Below are positions 45,095 through 57,446 of a stretch of DNA of 64,000 nt, piece after piece. The notes beneath the pieces are model-generated. The model ran no database searches. It was not told the origin of the DNA and worked only from the letters and a program-made list of their open reading frames with translations. Each line of letters starts with the position of its first letter. The first letter of the stretch is position 1. The position numbers were made by a program, and so were the translations under genes. Source of the stretch: Tanypteryx hageni. Its lineage: Eukaryota; Arthropoda; Insecta; Odonata; Petaluridae. The stretch is taken from assembly GCA_028673005.1 (NCBI GenBank), contig CM054117.1, positions 124,001 through 188,000 on the forward strand, read 5' to 3'.

Positions 45095-46105
45095 TATTTT
45101 TATAACCGATATCTGTATTAATTTCTCTAATTAAAGATCCGAGCAATTGAAAATGTATAATTGACATGAATTTCACTAAAACACTTCTAATTACATAGTA
45201 TTATAATTGTTAAATCAAATTTTTAAAATTGCTTTATAACAATTTTTTTATAATTATGTTGTATATGTATAGTATTTTTAACATCATGCCTTTCTTATAT
45301 TTTGTATGTGGTTTGCCAGATAATTTGAATTATAAATTCAGCTCGTGGCCACAAAAGGTTGGGCACCCTTGCTCTATAGTAGGTAAAATATTTGTCATAG
45401 CAGTAAAGAAATATTAATAAAAATATATATTTGTTGAACATTATCCTACACAACTATTATATAGCCAAAACTATATTTACTCTCTGGAACAATTATTTAA
45501 AATTTAGATTAATTTTTTACTTTTACAATGCTGGTTGCCCTGGAAGTTAAATTATTCATTGCCAAAATACCCTAAATTAGGTGGTCTTTCTGTTTTAACC
45601 ATATTTTCACACTGTTTCAGAGCGGATTCGAATTCTTTCTTGAATAATATTTAACTGTTATTTTTAGACTTATTAACATCCTGACTACAACATATTTCAA
45701 AATGAAATTTGAAAACAGGATGCAGCGATTCCCATGTATTCATTATGGAGGAGACGAACATGTTTGGAATCGAATCAATGAACTTGAGAAAAAATGAACT
45801 GCCATTGCACACACACACGGAAGGTCATGCTTTCCTACCATAGTTTTGCATTATGTTTTCACGAAAAAGAGAAAGCTACATATTAGACAAAGAAGGGAAT
45901 GAGGCTTGGGATCAATGGTCACTTTCCCATCCTCTCCCTCACCCATGTACACTATTGCTAGATTTCACATTTTCTCAGGAGTTTGCTGGGAAGCCAGAAT
46001 TCACGGGGCACTGCTGGTGCAATTTTATTGGCCATACCTGTACATTGTGCAATAGGAAAGAAAGAAGTAGGACTAATTTTACAGGAAAACTATAGTAAAT
46101 AAAAA
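45095..46105. other. Intronic DNA, nothing recognised
   Basis: AT-rich; a short (CA)n tract near 45810. No conserved coding sequence on either strand. Confidence 0.5.
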
Positions 46106-46112
46106 TTATTAC

Positions 46113-46227
46113 CTAATCCATCATCAACACCAGCCACAAGACCTTGCATTGTGGATGATGCACCAGGAGGAGATACAACAGCAGCATACCCAACGATAGC
46201 TGTGTAAGAAAGGGCATATGTTGGGCC
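46113..46227 (-). CDS. Mfsd6: MFSD6-like transporter, internal exon
   Basis: Acceptor TTTTGTTGCAG^GGCCC and donor GGATTAG^GTAATA. The frame reads GPTYALSYTAIVGYAAVVSP then PGASSTMQGLVAGVDDGLG. The SPPG..STMQGLVAG block is the most diagnostic part of the MFSD6 family (compare APPG..ATVQGLVGG in vertebrate members), spanning a loop and the start of a transmembrane helix. It joins the preceding exon at codon boundary MQ/G and leaves one base (G) for the following exon, as required. Confidence 0.88.
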
Positions 46228-46239
46228 CTGCAACAAAAA

Positions 46240-47380
46240 AGCCAGCTATTTTAATTTCTAGATGATGCAATCATAAATAATCATATTTCAATAGATTTTA
46301 TTGCTAATAATAGATTTTTGATTAAAACATTTAAATCATTCTTCTCTCCATGTAACTTGAGAGATTGTTTTAACAAATATTCAAATAACATTTTAGCATG
46401 GTTACTTAAAAGAAAAAAATGCCTATTTAGTTTTTCATGTGCTTATTATCCATCTATCCTCCTTTTATCCATTTCATTCATCAATTGACTCTCTTTCCCA
46501 CACACACCTCTTACATTCCATGTTGCAATCTTCCATACCGGGTCATCATCAGATGGGCCAACCTGCTTCGACCTATGCCGCCCATCATGGTTTCGGTCGT
46601 CTGAGGCATTCTTATAGCACATTGTAATAACGTTAAAAATAGGGTAAGCAAGGTTACCAGCCTATACTGTACCTGTGCCACATGCAGCACTCCCTACTAA
46701 CGGTAAGGGCACAATACCGGTCAGTTTTGGCACAATTTAGCCGTCATGCTACAAGTGTAACCAACACCCAGTATTACCCCAGGTATGGTTACGCTATTCT
46801 ACACAAGCTAGGATCTCTACTCTATAGACTACCTTGTGAGCCAACCTTCCGTTGCCCGAGTCCTACCAACTAGGAGGCACGTGCAGCTTACTGACACACT
46901 TTGGACACTTTATCAGAACACATACCATATTTACGCAAATCCATGGCAAGCTTTTTTTTCCAGATTTCTGTCTTTGAAAATCAAGGGCTGTCCCAAATTT
47001 GAGTACTAAATGAAAATGTTTTGAGTTGCTGAAAAATTAGATAAATGACTTATATGTTCTAGTTTTTTGTTGCAAACTTAAGGGTTTTTAGACTCAGTAT
47101 CATAATGTTTTGTTTTTTTTGCATGTAATATGGAATGTCACAAAATAATCCAACTTTACTAATATGTACTAAATATGGTTCTGCTCTTAGTCCATAGCAA
47201 ATCAGAGAAAAGGGAAGGTCTGCAGATATCTTCACTCTGTCAACACAAGTGTTTCCACTACTTGCAGTTGATCCAAAATAAATTTCAACCAAACCTGTCT
47301 GGAATTCAATAATGCATGCTCTGAAATCCACCCCTGAGTTACTAAAGAAGATTTTGTCCAGTGAAAAGAATGAAAATTAA
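46240..47380. other. Intronic DNA with a moderately GC-rich patch
   Basis: 46480-46900 is less AT-rich than its surroundings and contains CTTACATTCCATGTTGCAAT and GGGTCATCATCAGATGGGCC, which look like a retroelement remnant but could not be assigned. The rest shows no supported feature; an open frame at 47059-47331 on the minus strand has no recognisable domain or paired splice sites. Confidence 0.4.
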
Positions 47381-47383
47381 AGA

Positions 47384-47965
47384 CAGCTGTGAATTGGGTA
47401 AATTATCATTATACATTGTAAACCTATATTAATTATACTGATGTTTAACATATGGCAGATCAGATATTCTTTTTTTGGCTATGTAATCAATCGGCCCTCC
47501 TTTTAAATTAAAAATCACTTAAAGAAAATCCTTCTACATTAAGGGATCTAAAAATAAAAAAAAATATTATGTTAGCATTATGCAATTAAATTAACTAGTG
47601 TACTATTCTTCAAATGTTTTTAACACTTCTAATATAATGTGATTTTACTTAGGCAATTTTTTTTCTTAGAGGAGTGCACACAACCAAAGAAATTTCAAGA
47701 ACAATGTCTTTTCTAAATTTCTCCAACTTGCTCATGAATTTCTAACTCCAACCATAATAAATTATTATATTATCCTTTAATATATATTTTTGGACCCCTC
47801 CTATATAACCTATAATCTTCCTTAAGTAATTTTTAATTTAAAGGGGAGGCCAATTGATTATACAGCAAAAAAAATAACTGATCCGCCATATGTATAATTA
47901 ATATATAAGTATAATTAATATAGGTTTACAACAAATAATGATAATTTACCCAATTTACAGCAACC
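47384..47965. repeat. Foldback element with ~150 bp inverted arms
   Basis: 47384-47535 (AGCTGTGAATTGGGTAAATT...) is the inverted copy of about 47815-47965 (...AATTTACCCAATTTACAGC), roughly 85-90% identical by eye, around a ~280 bp unpaired centre. No ORF. Long-TIR, non-autonomous DNA element is the likeliest identity. Confidence 0.7.
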
Positions 47966-47969
47966 TTTC

Positions 47970-48110
47970 CTGGCCCCCTGTTTGTGTGGTTTGAGGAGAC
48001 TGCACAAAGTCAGCGTTCCGTCCTTCGGAAGGGACGTTAAGCCATTGGCCCTCTTGGTGTTCTTCGTTAAGAGTAGGCTAACGCTAGTACTGGGTTTCCT
48101 TCTCTTATGA
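47970..48110 (+). mobile_element. SINE-like fragment
   Basis: GTTCCGTCCTTCGGAAGGGA then CGTTAAGCC, followed by CGTTAAGAGTAGGCTAACGC and GGGTTTC, resembles a conserved body segment seen in several arthropod SINEs. It abuts the foldback element. No RNA polymerase III promoter half or poly(A)/simple tail was defined. Confidence 0.45.
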
Positions 48111-48339
48111 TTGTGTTTGGTGTGAAAGGAGTTAGGGCTATAATAATCCAAGAAGTTGATTAGCCAAAAATACACACTCACAGGTGCATGCGCATGTGCA
48201 CACACGAACACATTGCAATTTTGATTTCTGAAAATTGAAAATTTTATAACTTCCTTCATTTGAATAGGATTTGTCTGAGAATTTTTGAGGATTTTAGTAG
48301 AGCATGACATTTATAAACAATATCTTTTACACTATCTTA

Positions 48340-49894
48340 TGTCAAGCACACTCTTTGCAAGAGAGAAGAGAAATCACCCCAGTCGTCAGCCAGTCAAGCG
48401 TGCACCAATGCTTCCATATATCTTTCAGTATTGTGAAACCTATTAATGTAATTGATGTGCAATCTTTTTCAAGGAAAGATTTCAGCATTTATAAACATTT
48501 CATTCTCTGGATGCACCTCTCTAAACCAAATAGGGAAAAAGTTTCTCACAGGTCAACTTTTCCATGTCTTCACTGAAAATTTGAAATAAATTTTGTTAAA
48601 AGACATTTCATACAGCTTATAAAGTTCTGAATTGTACAGTAGTTATTATTCATCATTACAGAAGTTACATGGTGAAAATTATCCTATTTCATTCAGTAGA
48701 AGCAGAGATATGATACTATATGTATCGGAATGTATTCATAATAAAAAATAGAAGTTTTAAAAACTTTTAAGGCATTTGCTTAACCCAATTTACCATGAAA
48801 TTTACTACAAGAAAATATCATAACTTCAATTAATCATCTATACTGAATGTTTTACTAGCATTTATTTTGATTGCAATCAGTTTGATCACACTCAGGGGAG
48901 ACCTCACTTCGCCTCCTAACTCATCACTTCTAACTGCAAATGCAGCATTTCTGTGCTTGGGGTATTGGGACCTAAACTTTTTTGAATGGCCTTCCTCTCA
49001 AACCTTGCTGCATAGAGACCTCAGCTAATGTTTATTCATTGGTTAATTGTGAATGGGAAACTCTTGTATCTCTCTTTCTCTCAATAAAATGCTCCCAAAA
49101 ACAGCTGAGAAATGAAAGACCATATGTCCTAGAGATAAATCTACGAGAAATGAGTGACATCGCTATGAATATCAATTCTTAAAAATTAACACTATAAACA
49201 CAAATGAAATTGCCTCTGCACCCTGCAAAAGTTTTCTTTAGAGCAACACGAGAATATTTCTTCTGCGACCCGAGTGTAAGGACCCATGGGCTCATCCCAA
49301 AAGCTTTCTCACTCAAGAAACAGCAGCAGACTTCATCGAAGTGGCTTAATTGAATCTAGGACACATGTAGACATTTCTCTCTCTCGTACTATATTGCTCT
49401 CAAGAAATGCTAAAGCAAGTACATGGCCCTGAGAGTTGAACAATGGTTTGGCTCTTCTAATCTTATACCTCTCAAACGCTGATGCATAAGAAAACCCAAA
49501 AGAAAGAGAAGTCTGTGGACAGATAAGCAGAGCCAAAATCTCCATTCACTTTGCAGTAGCATTCGTATTGAGATACGGTTCGTCTCAGCATTGGATAGGG
49601 TTTTATTATAAGATGCGATTCCCCAATTTGTATAGCTACACAAAAAACCAATCACAAAATTTAATGCACATTAAATGTTATAAAGAAGACAATAAAAATT
49701 GGAGAATGATGATAAATAGCTAGGCCAAAGGTTCCTCTTTTGAAATATATCAAGGTTATCCTGATTTAAGAAAATTCACCATTTCAAAAAAAAATAAAAA
49801 AGGTGAACAATGACCGCAACATACTGAGTACATCAGTCAACAGCATATGAAGTTTTCTCCCATTGTATTCAGTACATCGCCTGATGTTGAGGGG
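48340..49894. mobile_element. Family Y piggyBac-like element, second diverged copy
   Basis: Collinear, diverged matches to 13200-13600 (GATGTGCAATCTT..., CATTACAGAAGT.ACAT) and 15150-15305 (AAAG.TTCCTCTTT..AATATAT). The right end CCTGATGTTGAGGGG mirrors CCTGACGGCGTTGAGGG. The left end is uncertain. It lacks the nested Penelope derivative. Confidence 0.5.
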
Positions 49895-50536
49895 ATAAAA
49901 GAATTTTTTCACTTTATGATGCTAGGTTTACATTTGCTGTTACATTTTCTTTTATGTTCTGCTTAACTGCATTATTTATGATAAAAAAGTAATGTTTTTT
50001 AGGTTGACTGGAAACTGAACTCCCAAAATAACATTGTGTCTTATGGGAAAATATGACTTGCACTTCTCAAATTTGCATTTCGCGTAAGTTTTCTGAAACA
50101 AATTATTCGTGAAGTTCAAAAAGATGGTATATTGTGAAATGTAGCCCTTTCGATTTTGAACAACTTATAATGAAGTAATGTTATAGTATTTGTTTATTTT
50201 ATGCATTTTCAATGTTAATGTATGGTTTTATTGATTTATTTGTTCCGATATTATTAATATCATATGTGGCACCAAAAAGCTCCATAAAGAGGTTTTGAAT
50301 CTGAGATTTTGGAATTGATTACATTGTAAAACATGGGTTCTTATGAGAAATATTGATTACTTTAATGTTGTTTTGCTCAAAAAATTAACAATGTTAATGA
50401 AGGATAAACTGTATATATAATAAACAACTTGAATTCTGAACAAAAGGTATATTAGATAATTCTCTTGCATTTGAATAAGGAATGTATTAAATGAAATGAA
50501 ACATCCATTCCAAAAGTATAAAGTATGAATAATTAC

Positions 50537-50804
50537 CTGCATGATTGCTTCAACAGGCAGCATCCACCATGGAGATGAAACAAGTGAAATCAAGGCAAAT
50601 CGGACAGCGAATGAGAGCAAGGAGAGCGTTAGTGCTCGGGGGTAGGAATGTTGATTATCACCATTGCCCAACAGCTTTAACATCAGACCAGATATGTAGA
50701 AGAAGATAGTCTCTCCAAATAATGTCTCTGCAGCGACAACTAATCCTTCCAAAAGCTTAATTGAAGATGTGTGATTGACTGACACAGCAATATCTTCTAA
50801 GTAC
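50537..50804 (-). CDS. Mfsd6: MFSD6-like transporter, internal exon (longest in window)
   Basis: Acceptor ATCTGCAG^GTACTTAG and donor ATGCAG^GTAATT. Reads YLEDIAVSVNHTSSIKLLEG then LVVAAETLFGETIFFYISGL, SYPRALTLSLLSFAVRFALI, and SLVSSPWWMLPVEAIMQ. It encodes three membrane segments of the C-terminal MFS half. The E.IFFYISGLMLKLLG and WWMLPVEAIMQG motifs fit MFSD6-type transporters, which are orphan or putative solute/peptide-handling carriers; substrate here is unknown. The first base completes TGG with TG from the upstream exon, restoring ...YYLFWYLEDIA. Confidence 0.9.
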
Positions 50805-50993
50805 CTGCAGATAGTATATTTCGATTTCTTTAATGAATGTTTCACTCTGGTGAAAAATTAAGCTAAAATCTTTTTTTAGGCAAGAAGGTATACTAAATAA
50901 CTTGAACTGCTAAATAAACAACTTATTTCTTTTGAAAAGAACATCAAATGTTAAACATAAAAATTATTAATTCAAAATGTTTCAGAAATTTAC

Positions 50994-51130
50994 CAAAACA
51001 AGTAATATATGATAAAACCATCCAAGATTCCACAAATGGCAGCAAATATTAGAAAAACTGCAACTTTCCTGTGGCATATTATGATCCTCACATCACGAAG
51101 AATACGATTTGAACGTGGCATCAGTGGCAT
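50994..51130 (-). CDS. Mfsd6: MFSD6-like transporter, internal exon
   Basis: Acceptor TTTTCATAG^ATGCC and donor TTTTG^GTAAAT. The frame reads MPLMPRSNRILRDVRIIICH then RKVAVFLIFAAICGILDGFI and IYYLFW: a cytosolic basic loop and a membrane helix matching the LR.LR...FL......G...YLFW.L.D pattern that opens the C-terminal domain of MFSD6 proteins. The leading ATG is an internal Met, not a start, because the N-terminal six helices are missing; upstream exons must lie further right, but none was recognised within the window. The intron to the next exon is only 189 bp. Confidence 0.85.
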
Positions 51131-51364
51131 CTATGAAAACAATTGGAAGATTATTATAAAGATGCAAGATAAAAGAACATTTATAAATACAGTAAAACCC
51201 CTATTTAAGGAATTTCTGAGGGAGCAATGTATTTTTCACTAAATGGGAGCCTTGCAAAATTACATCAAAGAATTGTAATTATTTCTATAATATCTATTTC
51301 TTAATCTATATACTACAAAAACACAGAAATTGGATAGAATAGGTTAACTTTACAAACAATTTAA

Positions 51365-53300
51365 GGCCCCCCACACACGGTCAGTTTTGCCTTCAGGACT
51401 GAACAGTTTGGCCTCAAGGCATTTTCTCAGTTTCATCAAGTTGTCGGTGTGAATGGTTCATAATGGCAACCCTTGATGAATTGTGCTTTCGGAGGAGATA
51501 CAAGAGGCATGCAACGAAGACGTCAAAGCGTATTGTGAAGGTTTTTCATGAAAATGTTCTAGAGAAAAGAATTTAGAAGATGTATTCAACAGTCTTCTAA
51601 TATCCTCTGCCTCTGTTGTAGCAAACATTCATGAGCTTCCAAAACGACAAACAAAATCCTTCCCTCAAGAAATTATAGCCATGCTAAGGCCTCCAGACAC
51701 AAATGTGTATCTTCAGCAGAATCGGAGGACTCAGATGTGGCATCATCTACGGACTCGGAAGAAACCTCTTGCTCAGAGTCAGAGTAATAATTGAAAACAT
51801 TTAATTTAGAATCCAATCTTTATGACTTTATTTTCATTAATAAAGAGATTAACCATATGTTAGATACTGTAGCATAATTATGTTAAAATATGTTTATTGA
51901 AAGACGTTATTTCTTCTGCTGTATTTATTTCAATTATTATGTTTCGCAACTTATACAAATTTTAGTTTTTAATTATAAATAATCTTTTTAGTTTTCTTTT
52001 CTTTATTATATACATAAAATATAATTCAAATGCTAAAATGGATATATGCACATACACATATTCTGTAAATAAAGTATTTGTAATATAAATGTATGTTTAT
52101 TTTCATTTTTTGTAGAACATAAATAATTTTGGTTTGAAAACAAAAATCAATGTTTTCATGATGTTATTATTTTCTGCTTAATGAGGTAGTGAATTGTAGC
52201 AATTGGTCTTGAAAAAAATGTTAACTGGATTTTGGCTTAGTTTTTACTTTCTCATACATGTAGTATATTGAGAAAGTATTGTAATTGTGAAAGCAATCGA
52301 CTTCGAGATTTTGATGGAAATACACGTTTTAGGTGTCCCTGAGTCCATAAAAGTGGTTTTTGCCATGCCATCTGTCTGTCTGTCTGTTTGCAGTTCAAGG
52401 ACTCAAATGCATATATAAAATTGAATATCATCTCATATTTATGCAATATATTATCTTTTGCAGACCCATTTGTGATAAAAATGGTATTGCACAAAAATAA
52501 AGGGTAGTTTATTCTTGGCGATTTTTTGAAAAATTTTATTTACTCAAAAATGGTAAAAGAGAATTTGATTAAAATCAATCCAATTGTAGAGCCTGATGTC
52601 ACAAATAATACTACATAAGCTGTATATCTCTTAAAATCACTATAATACAGTGGCATTACAATGTATACTAACCTTCCTTACCTAAGCCCTATAACATCAT
52701 GCCTCTGTCACAATCCACTCAAAATCTTATTACAGCCTAAACGATTAAATAAAATTGAATGATATAGTATATTTGTGGATAATATCATTCATAATAGATA
52801 CTCTGAAGAGATGAATGATAATGCGCAACAATTGAGGGTACTTTATTCTTGGTTATTTTAAAAACAAAAATCAATTTACTCAAAAATGGCTATAAGGATT
52901 TTGATTAAAATCCATCCAATCGTACAACCTGATGTCACAAATAATACTAAGCCATATGTCCAAAAAAATTACTAAATATCGACCAGTAGGATTAAAATAT
53001 ATGCTATAACTTTGATTTATAAGCATTTTTCTTTTTTTGTAAACAGTCGACCAAACGCATATGCGTACATGAGAAAGTTTTTTAAAAAAGCCCCACTGTG
53101 TGTCAGGCAGCCTTTAGTCCAAGCCCCATATATACGATAACAGCTCAGTTCAGGCAGATCTGTCAGTTGATCGTTTGTTGGTGCTACAGTCCATCACGCC
53201 AATATTTTGAACTGAACAGTCCATCCGCCTTTCCCACACACGTACAATAAATGGACTGTTCAGGACAACCTGAAGGCAAAACTGACCATGTGAGTGCCCC
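51365..53300. mobile_element. TIR element with GGCCCC/CACGGTCAGTTTTGCC ends
   Basis: Left end GGCCCCCCACACACGGTCAG, right end in reverse complement GGGGCACTCACATGGTCAG, both running into TTTTGCCTTCAGG and CTGAACAG. TTAA lies on both sides (51361-51364, 53301-53304), which fits a TTAA or a 3 bp TAA/TTA (PIF/Harbinger) duplication. No transposase could be read; serine/glutamate-rich codons near 51720-51790 may be a remnant. A family X element is nested at 52246-53078. Confidence 0.65.
52246..53078 (+). mobile_element. Family X element, subfamily B, nested copy
   Basis: 833 bp from ACTTTCTCATACATGTAGTA to GCGTACATGAGAAAGT. It shares the left third with subfamily A (AAAGTATTGT...CAATCGACTTCGAGATTT) but has a different interior, including a CTGT microsatellite at about 52372-52390 and repeated TGATGTCACAAATAATACTA segments. 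Confidence 0.75.
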
Positions 53301-53334
53301 TTAACAAATAAATGGTGCAATATACATTGGACTA

Positions 53335-54505
53335 ACTTTCTCATATATGTACATATATATGTTTGGTTGACTGTGTATGCTTATTAAAGGGAAATATTTA
53401 TAAATCTAAGTTAACCATAGTTTAGCATATATTTTAATGCCACTGGATGATATATAGTAATTTTTTGGGTCATATGGCATAGTTAGTATTATTTGTGACA
53501 TCAGGCTGTACGATTGGTTGAATTTTAATCAAAATCTTTAGTCATTTTTGAGTAAATTGAATTTTGTTTCAAAATATCCAAGAATAAAATACCCTTAATT
53601 GTTATGCAATATCGTTCATCTCTTCAGAGTATTTATTATGAACAATATTATCCACAAATATGATGTCATTTGATTTAGTTTAACCATCTATGCTGTAGCA
53701 AAATTTTGAGTGGAATGCGGCAGAGGCATGACGTCATAAGGTTTACGTAAGGGAGCTTAGTGTACATTGTATTGTCACTGGATGCCATATAATGATTTTA
53801 AGAGATATATGGCTTATGTAGTATTATTTGTGACATCAGGCTCTACAATTGGATTAATTTTAATCAAATTCTACAGAGCCATTTTTGAGTAAATAAATTT
53901 TTTTCTAAAAATTGCCAAGAATAAACTACCTTTTATTTTTGCGCAATATTAGTTTTATCAAAGAGGGTCTGCAAAAGATGCTATATAGCATAAATATGAG
54001 ATATCATTCGACTATATGTACATGTGTGGGCCCTAGAACTACGAACAGACAGACAGACGGCATGGCAAAAACAACTTTTATGGACTCAGGGACACCTAAA
54101 ACATGTACAGTAGAATGCCGATTATCCGAATTGATTTGTGACAAAAGTAGTTTGGATAATCGAAAATTTGGAAAATTGGATTAAGGAAAAAAACACTTAT
54201 CCATGAAAAACAATTAATTAATTATTGTACACTTTAAAGACATTATTGAATATTACGATGTACTCTTATAATAATAATAAAAAATAACTTTTAAAACAGG
54301 TGAAACATGAAAAATGAATAAATGTGGAAGGGGGCTTACGTCAAACGCCGAGCCTGCATTCCTTGGTTGCGGTGATTCAGTTAATTGGCAATTCGGATAA
54401 TCGGGATTCAGATAATCAGCATTCTACTGTATTTCCATCATAATCTTTAAGTTGAATTTTTCATGATTACAATACTTTCTCTATGTGCTATGTATATGAG
54501 GAAAT
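53335..54505 (-). mobile_element. Family X element, subfamily B, reverse copy interrupted by a MITE
   Basis: Reverse complement of 52246-53078 in order, with a 322 bp MITE inserted at 54108. The copies are diverged by several percent and are separated by only about 250 bp, forming an imperfect inverted pair. Confidence 0.75.
54108..54429. mobile_element. Tigger-type MITE with TA duplication
   Basis: Ends CAGTAGAATGCCGATTATCC and, inverted, CAGTAGAATGCTGATTATC, flanked by TA (54106-54107, 54430-54431). Removing it gives CCTAAAACATGTATTTCCATCA, which matches the uninterrupted family X copy near 52316-52337 except for one base. 322 bp, no ORF. Confidence 0.9.
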
Positions 54506-54509
54506 AAAA

Positions 54510-56050
54510 ATATAAATGTGGCATAAAATACAGGTCTTAGAATAGATTATTTAACACAGGGGGCATAACATCTAAAAAGAAAAATCTTAAATTCTTTATT
54601 ACAAACTAAAATATCTTCCCACCATATGACAGTTTCTCTAAAGACATTTTTTAAAGCCACATTAATTTAAAAGCTATGTTTTTAATTTTATTAATTTTCA
54701 AAGTATATAACAGATATGACCTCTGACGTACAAATTAAGTTCTTTGACACATCTCAAATACCCATTGTTTTCTCCTGTTTATCAAAGTTTCAAATATAGA
54801 ACAATTTTATATTAAAAAGATGATCTAAACAGAACTTATGATGCCTATTTTCCATTTAATCATTTATTTAATACTTATATTGGCTTTGGCTTACAGAGCT
54901 TTAATAAAAATCACCGCAGATGAGTTGCTCTTTGTGTTCCCTAATTTCATAATTTAGCATTATAAAATATTACAAATACATTCGAACGGAAAACTAAATT
55001 GATCACGCATATTTGTGTGGCAAAAATAACGTAAGTACTAGACTGCACCAAGTTCAACAATATCCGTTGGAATGACAACACTCATAATGAGTGATAAAAA
55101 CTTAAAAAAAGGCAGTATTTATGTGAAATTTGAAGAAATACAATCGATAAGCAACATACTATGATAAATATTAGAACCACCATTACTTTGCTCAGAGAAT
55201 AGTAGGTACATATTCCGTTTCGATATTACAATTCTAAGATATTTTAATGTTCAAGAGAAAAATACAGTGCACGATGGATTTCAGATATTCCATGTAAATC
55301 AAATGGGAAGGACAGTTTCTGGAATCAAACCCGAGACTTTCAATCTTTGCAACAAAAACTATCTTCAGGAGCTCGGCCCAAGTAGCAAGAGATTTCTACC
55401 AAGTGTCATGAAAATTGGTCTATTAGTTCAAAAGTTAATAGGGAGGGGGATGGACAGACAGACACAATGATGAAACTATAAGCCTATTTACATTCTGGAA
55501 TTTAGGCTAAAAATTCATTGAGTAGGGACTTTTTTATGTTTAGATATTATTATCTAATGAAAAGATAAACTTAAAGGAAAACAAATTTTGCCAGTCTTAA
55601 ATGACTTTAACACTTTTGACAGAGTGGTATGCATTACAAACAAAAATACAAAAAGACAGTTGAATAAAGAAAAACTCAAGGACATTTGCAAATTTTACAG
55701 ATTACAGAATAAGTACCTTAATGCAAACAATAAAGTTCTACTTATAAGAAAAACTGAGGAAACTTTAGGTATTTTTTATAATAGGTGCGAATTTTATTTT
55801 AATATGTAACATGTATGTACATAAGGGTGGATTGAAAATGGTGGTTTTTAACTTTTTTGGATATTGTGTCAGGCCCATTGCGCAAAAGTTCCGTTTTGGT
55901 GCCCATAGATGGTCTGCAAAATTTGGTTTCATTCAGGCATCATTTAGATCTCCCCCAAGGGCGATATATAAACTATTAGGGGCTCTGCCTCTATGCACTT
56001 CACCTGCCAACCACGTGCCTCGCTCCGCAAATTTGTCTGCTGCCTGTGTG
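54510..56050. other. Non-coding DNA, possible SINE remnant
   Basis: No gene supported. On the minus strand near 55315-55345, GGGTTTGATTCC resembles a tRNA B-box and could belong to a decayed SINE; a GACAGACAGACA tract follows at 55453-55466. A 73-codon open frame at 55588-55809 has no recognisable domain. Confidence 0.4.
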
Positions 56051-56059
56051 CAACCCTGA

Positions 56060-56330
56060 ACCTCCTCCTTTCGGCATAAGTTTTAGGTAGAAAATTATAT
56101 TTAGCACAATTTTTTAGCTTCTCTCCCCCTTCCTTCCTGCCATTCCCCTCCCTCTCACAACCCCTCTCTCCTTCTTTCTACTTCCCTATCTCCCACCAAA
56201 CCTCCCACTTTCCCAAACTTCCACTTCCCCTCATTCTCTCCCTCCCCTTTCCCTCTCTTTCTCTTCTCTATTTCCCTTTTCTCTTTCACTCTTTCTTTTC
56301 CTCCGTTTTTCCAATACAGTCCTATATAAT
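56060..56330. repeat. Pyrimidine-rich low-complexity tract
   Basis: Long runs of C and T (CTCTCCCCCTTCCTTCC-type) with little purine; similar composition to 36625-36845. Confidence 0.8.
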
Positions 56331-57446
56331 TTTATGAGTACAGCAACAATGCTGGTTGTTCTTGGCAACAAAATATTTTATTCACAAAAAACTTAACACT
56401 TTCTTCTTCAAAACAATTCTCTGTGTCAATTCGAATGTTATTTGAAAATCTACTGTAGGAACATTTTCTATTTTTCCCTGTACCGGGTGTTATAAACCTT
56501 TTTATTTGTCTGATTCTTGGATTCACTCTCATTTGTTTTCTTTGATTCCCCCATAGATCATTGCCTTTTACTTTCCTGTTTACCAAGATCATCATCACCA
56601 GCATGATTGGATGTTGATAAGTTATTGTTATATTCATTTGTATTTATACTAATTTCTCAATTATCTACATCATTATCGACAGCGTGATCAAGCTTTGTTA
56701 AATTACATTCACTAATAGCCTTCCTTTTGGCGCTATATCTTTTGTTGTTTTCTCTATTCCTGAATCTATTCCATTCTTTTTTATCTATTACAACCACATC
56801 ATAGTGATCGTTGTCACCATCTTCAATGCATAATAAAGATATTCATTTTTTCCTATGACGTTCAGAGCCAAAGTGCATGATACTCTGGTCATTTGAGTGA
56901 TGCAAGTTAATAAAGATATTGAAAATGCTTGAAGCAACTGTCAATTCCAAATGGCCACCATGTATCCCAATCTTACTCGTGTGATTTGTATAACCATTTA
57001 CTGATTTTATTGAGACACCATAAGATGTATTGCCAATAACAAAACTGCTGTAATATATCCAGTTGTTAGCCACGTGAGTTACTATTCGATTGCATACTAA
57101 CGCATGCTCTTCCTGGAGTTCATATAAGCCATACGATAATGCTCAAAATAGACAATTTTCATCTCCAATAATGTGATACATAAATGACCCTGGCTGTGAA
57201 GTAGAAGAGGGAGTTGGCCCTGATAAGGGCAGTGAAATATAAGAGAGAGTTGTGCCTGTGAAGATGAAGAAAATAATGTCAATCTCCACTATAGTCAGAG
57301 TATGACTGGCGAGAAACTTCGGCTGCCTCTCGCCTTGCAGTACTGGAATAACTGTGCCTGCACACAATGGTCATTGTCCAATCACATGTTGCTAGGCCAT
57401 TCCATTAGATGGGAGGGGAGAGATTATAATAAAGAGAGAAGAGACC
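56331..57446. other. Non-coding DNA, nothing recognised
   Basis: AT-rich; no conserved ORF, TIR or splice-bounded coding block was supported on either strand. Confidence 0.45.

Noticed and set aside
46439..46873. Two adjacent ~60 codon frames in a less AT-rich patch
   Set aside because: Could be a retroelement remnant, but no motif of any family could be identified.
47059..47331. 90-codon minus-strand frame considered as an extra MFSD6-like exon
   Set aside because: No membrane-segment pattern and no splice sites in phase. The flanking exons 50537-50804 and 46113-46227 already join directly across MQ/G with family-like sequence.
55588..55809. 73-codon lysine-rich frame
   Set aside because: No recognisable domain, no splice-site support; AT-rich composition explains it.
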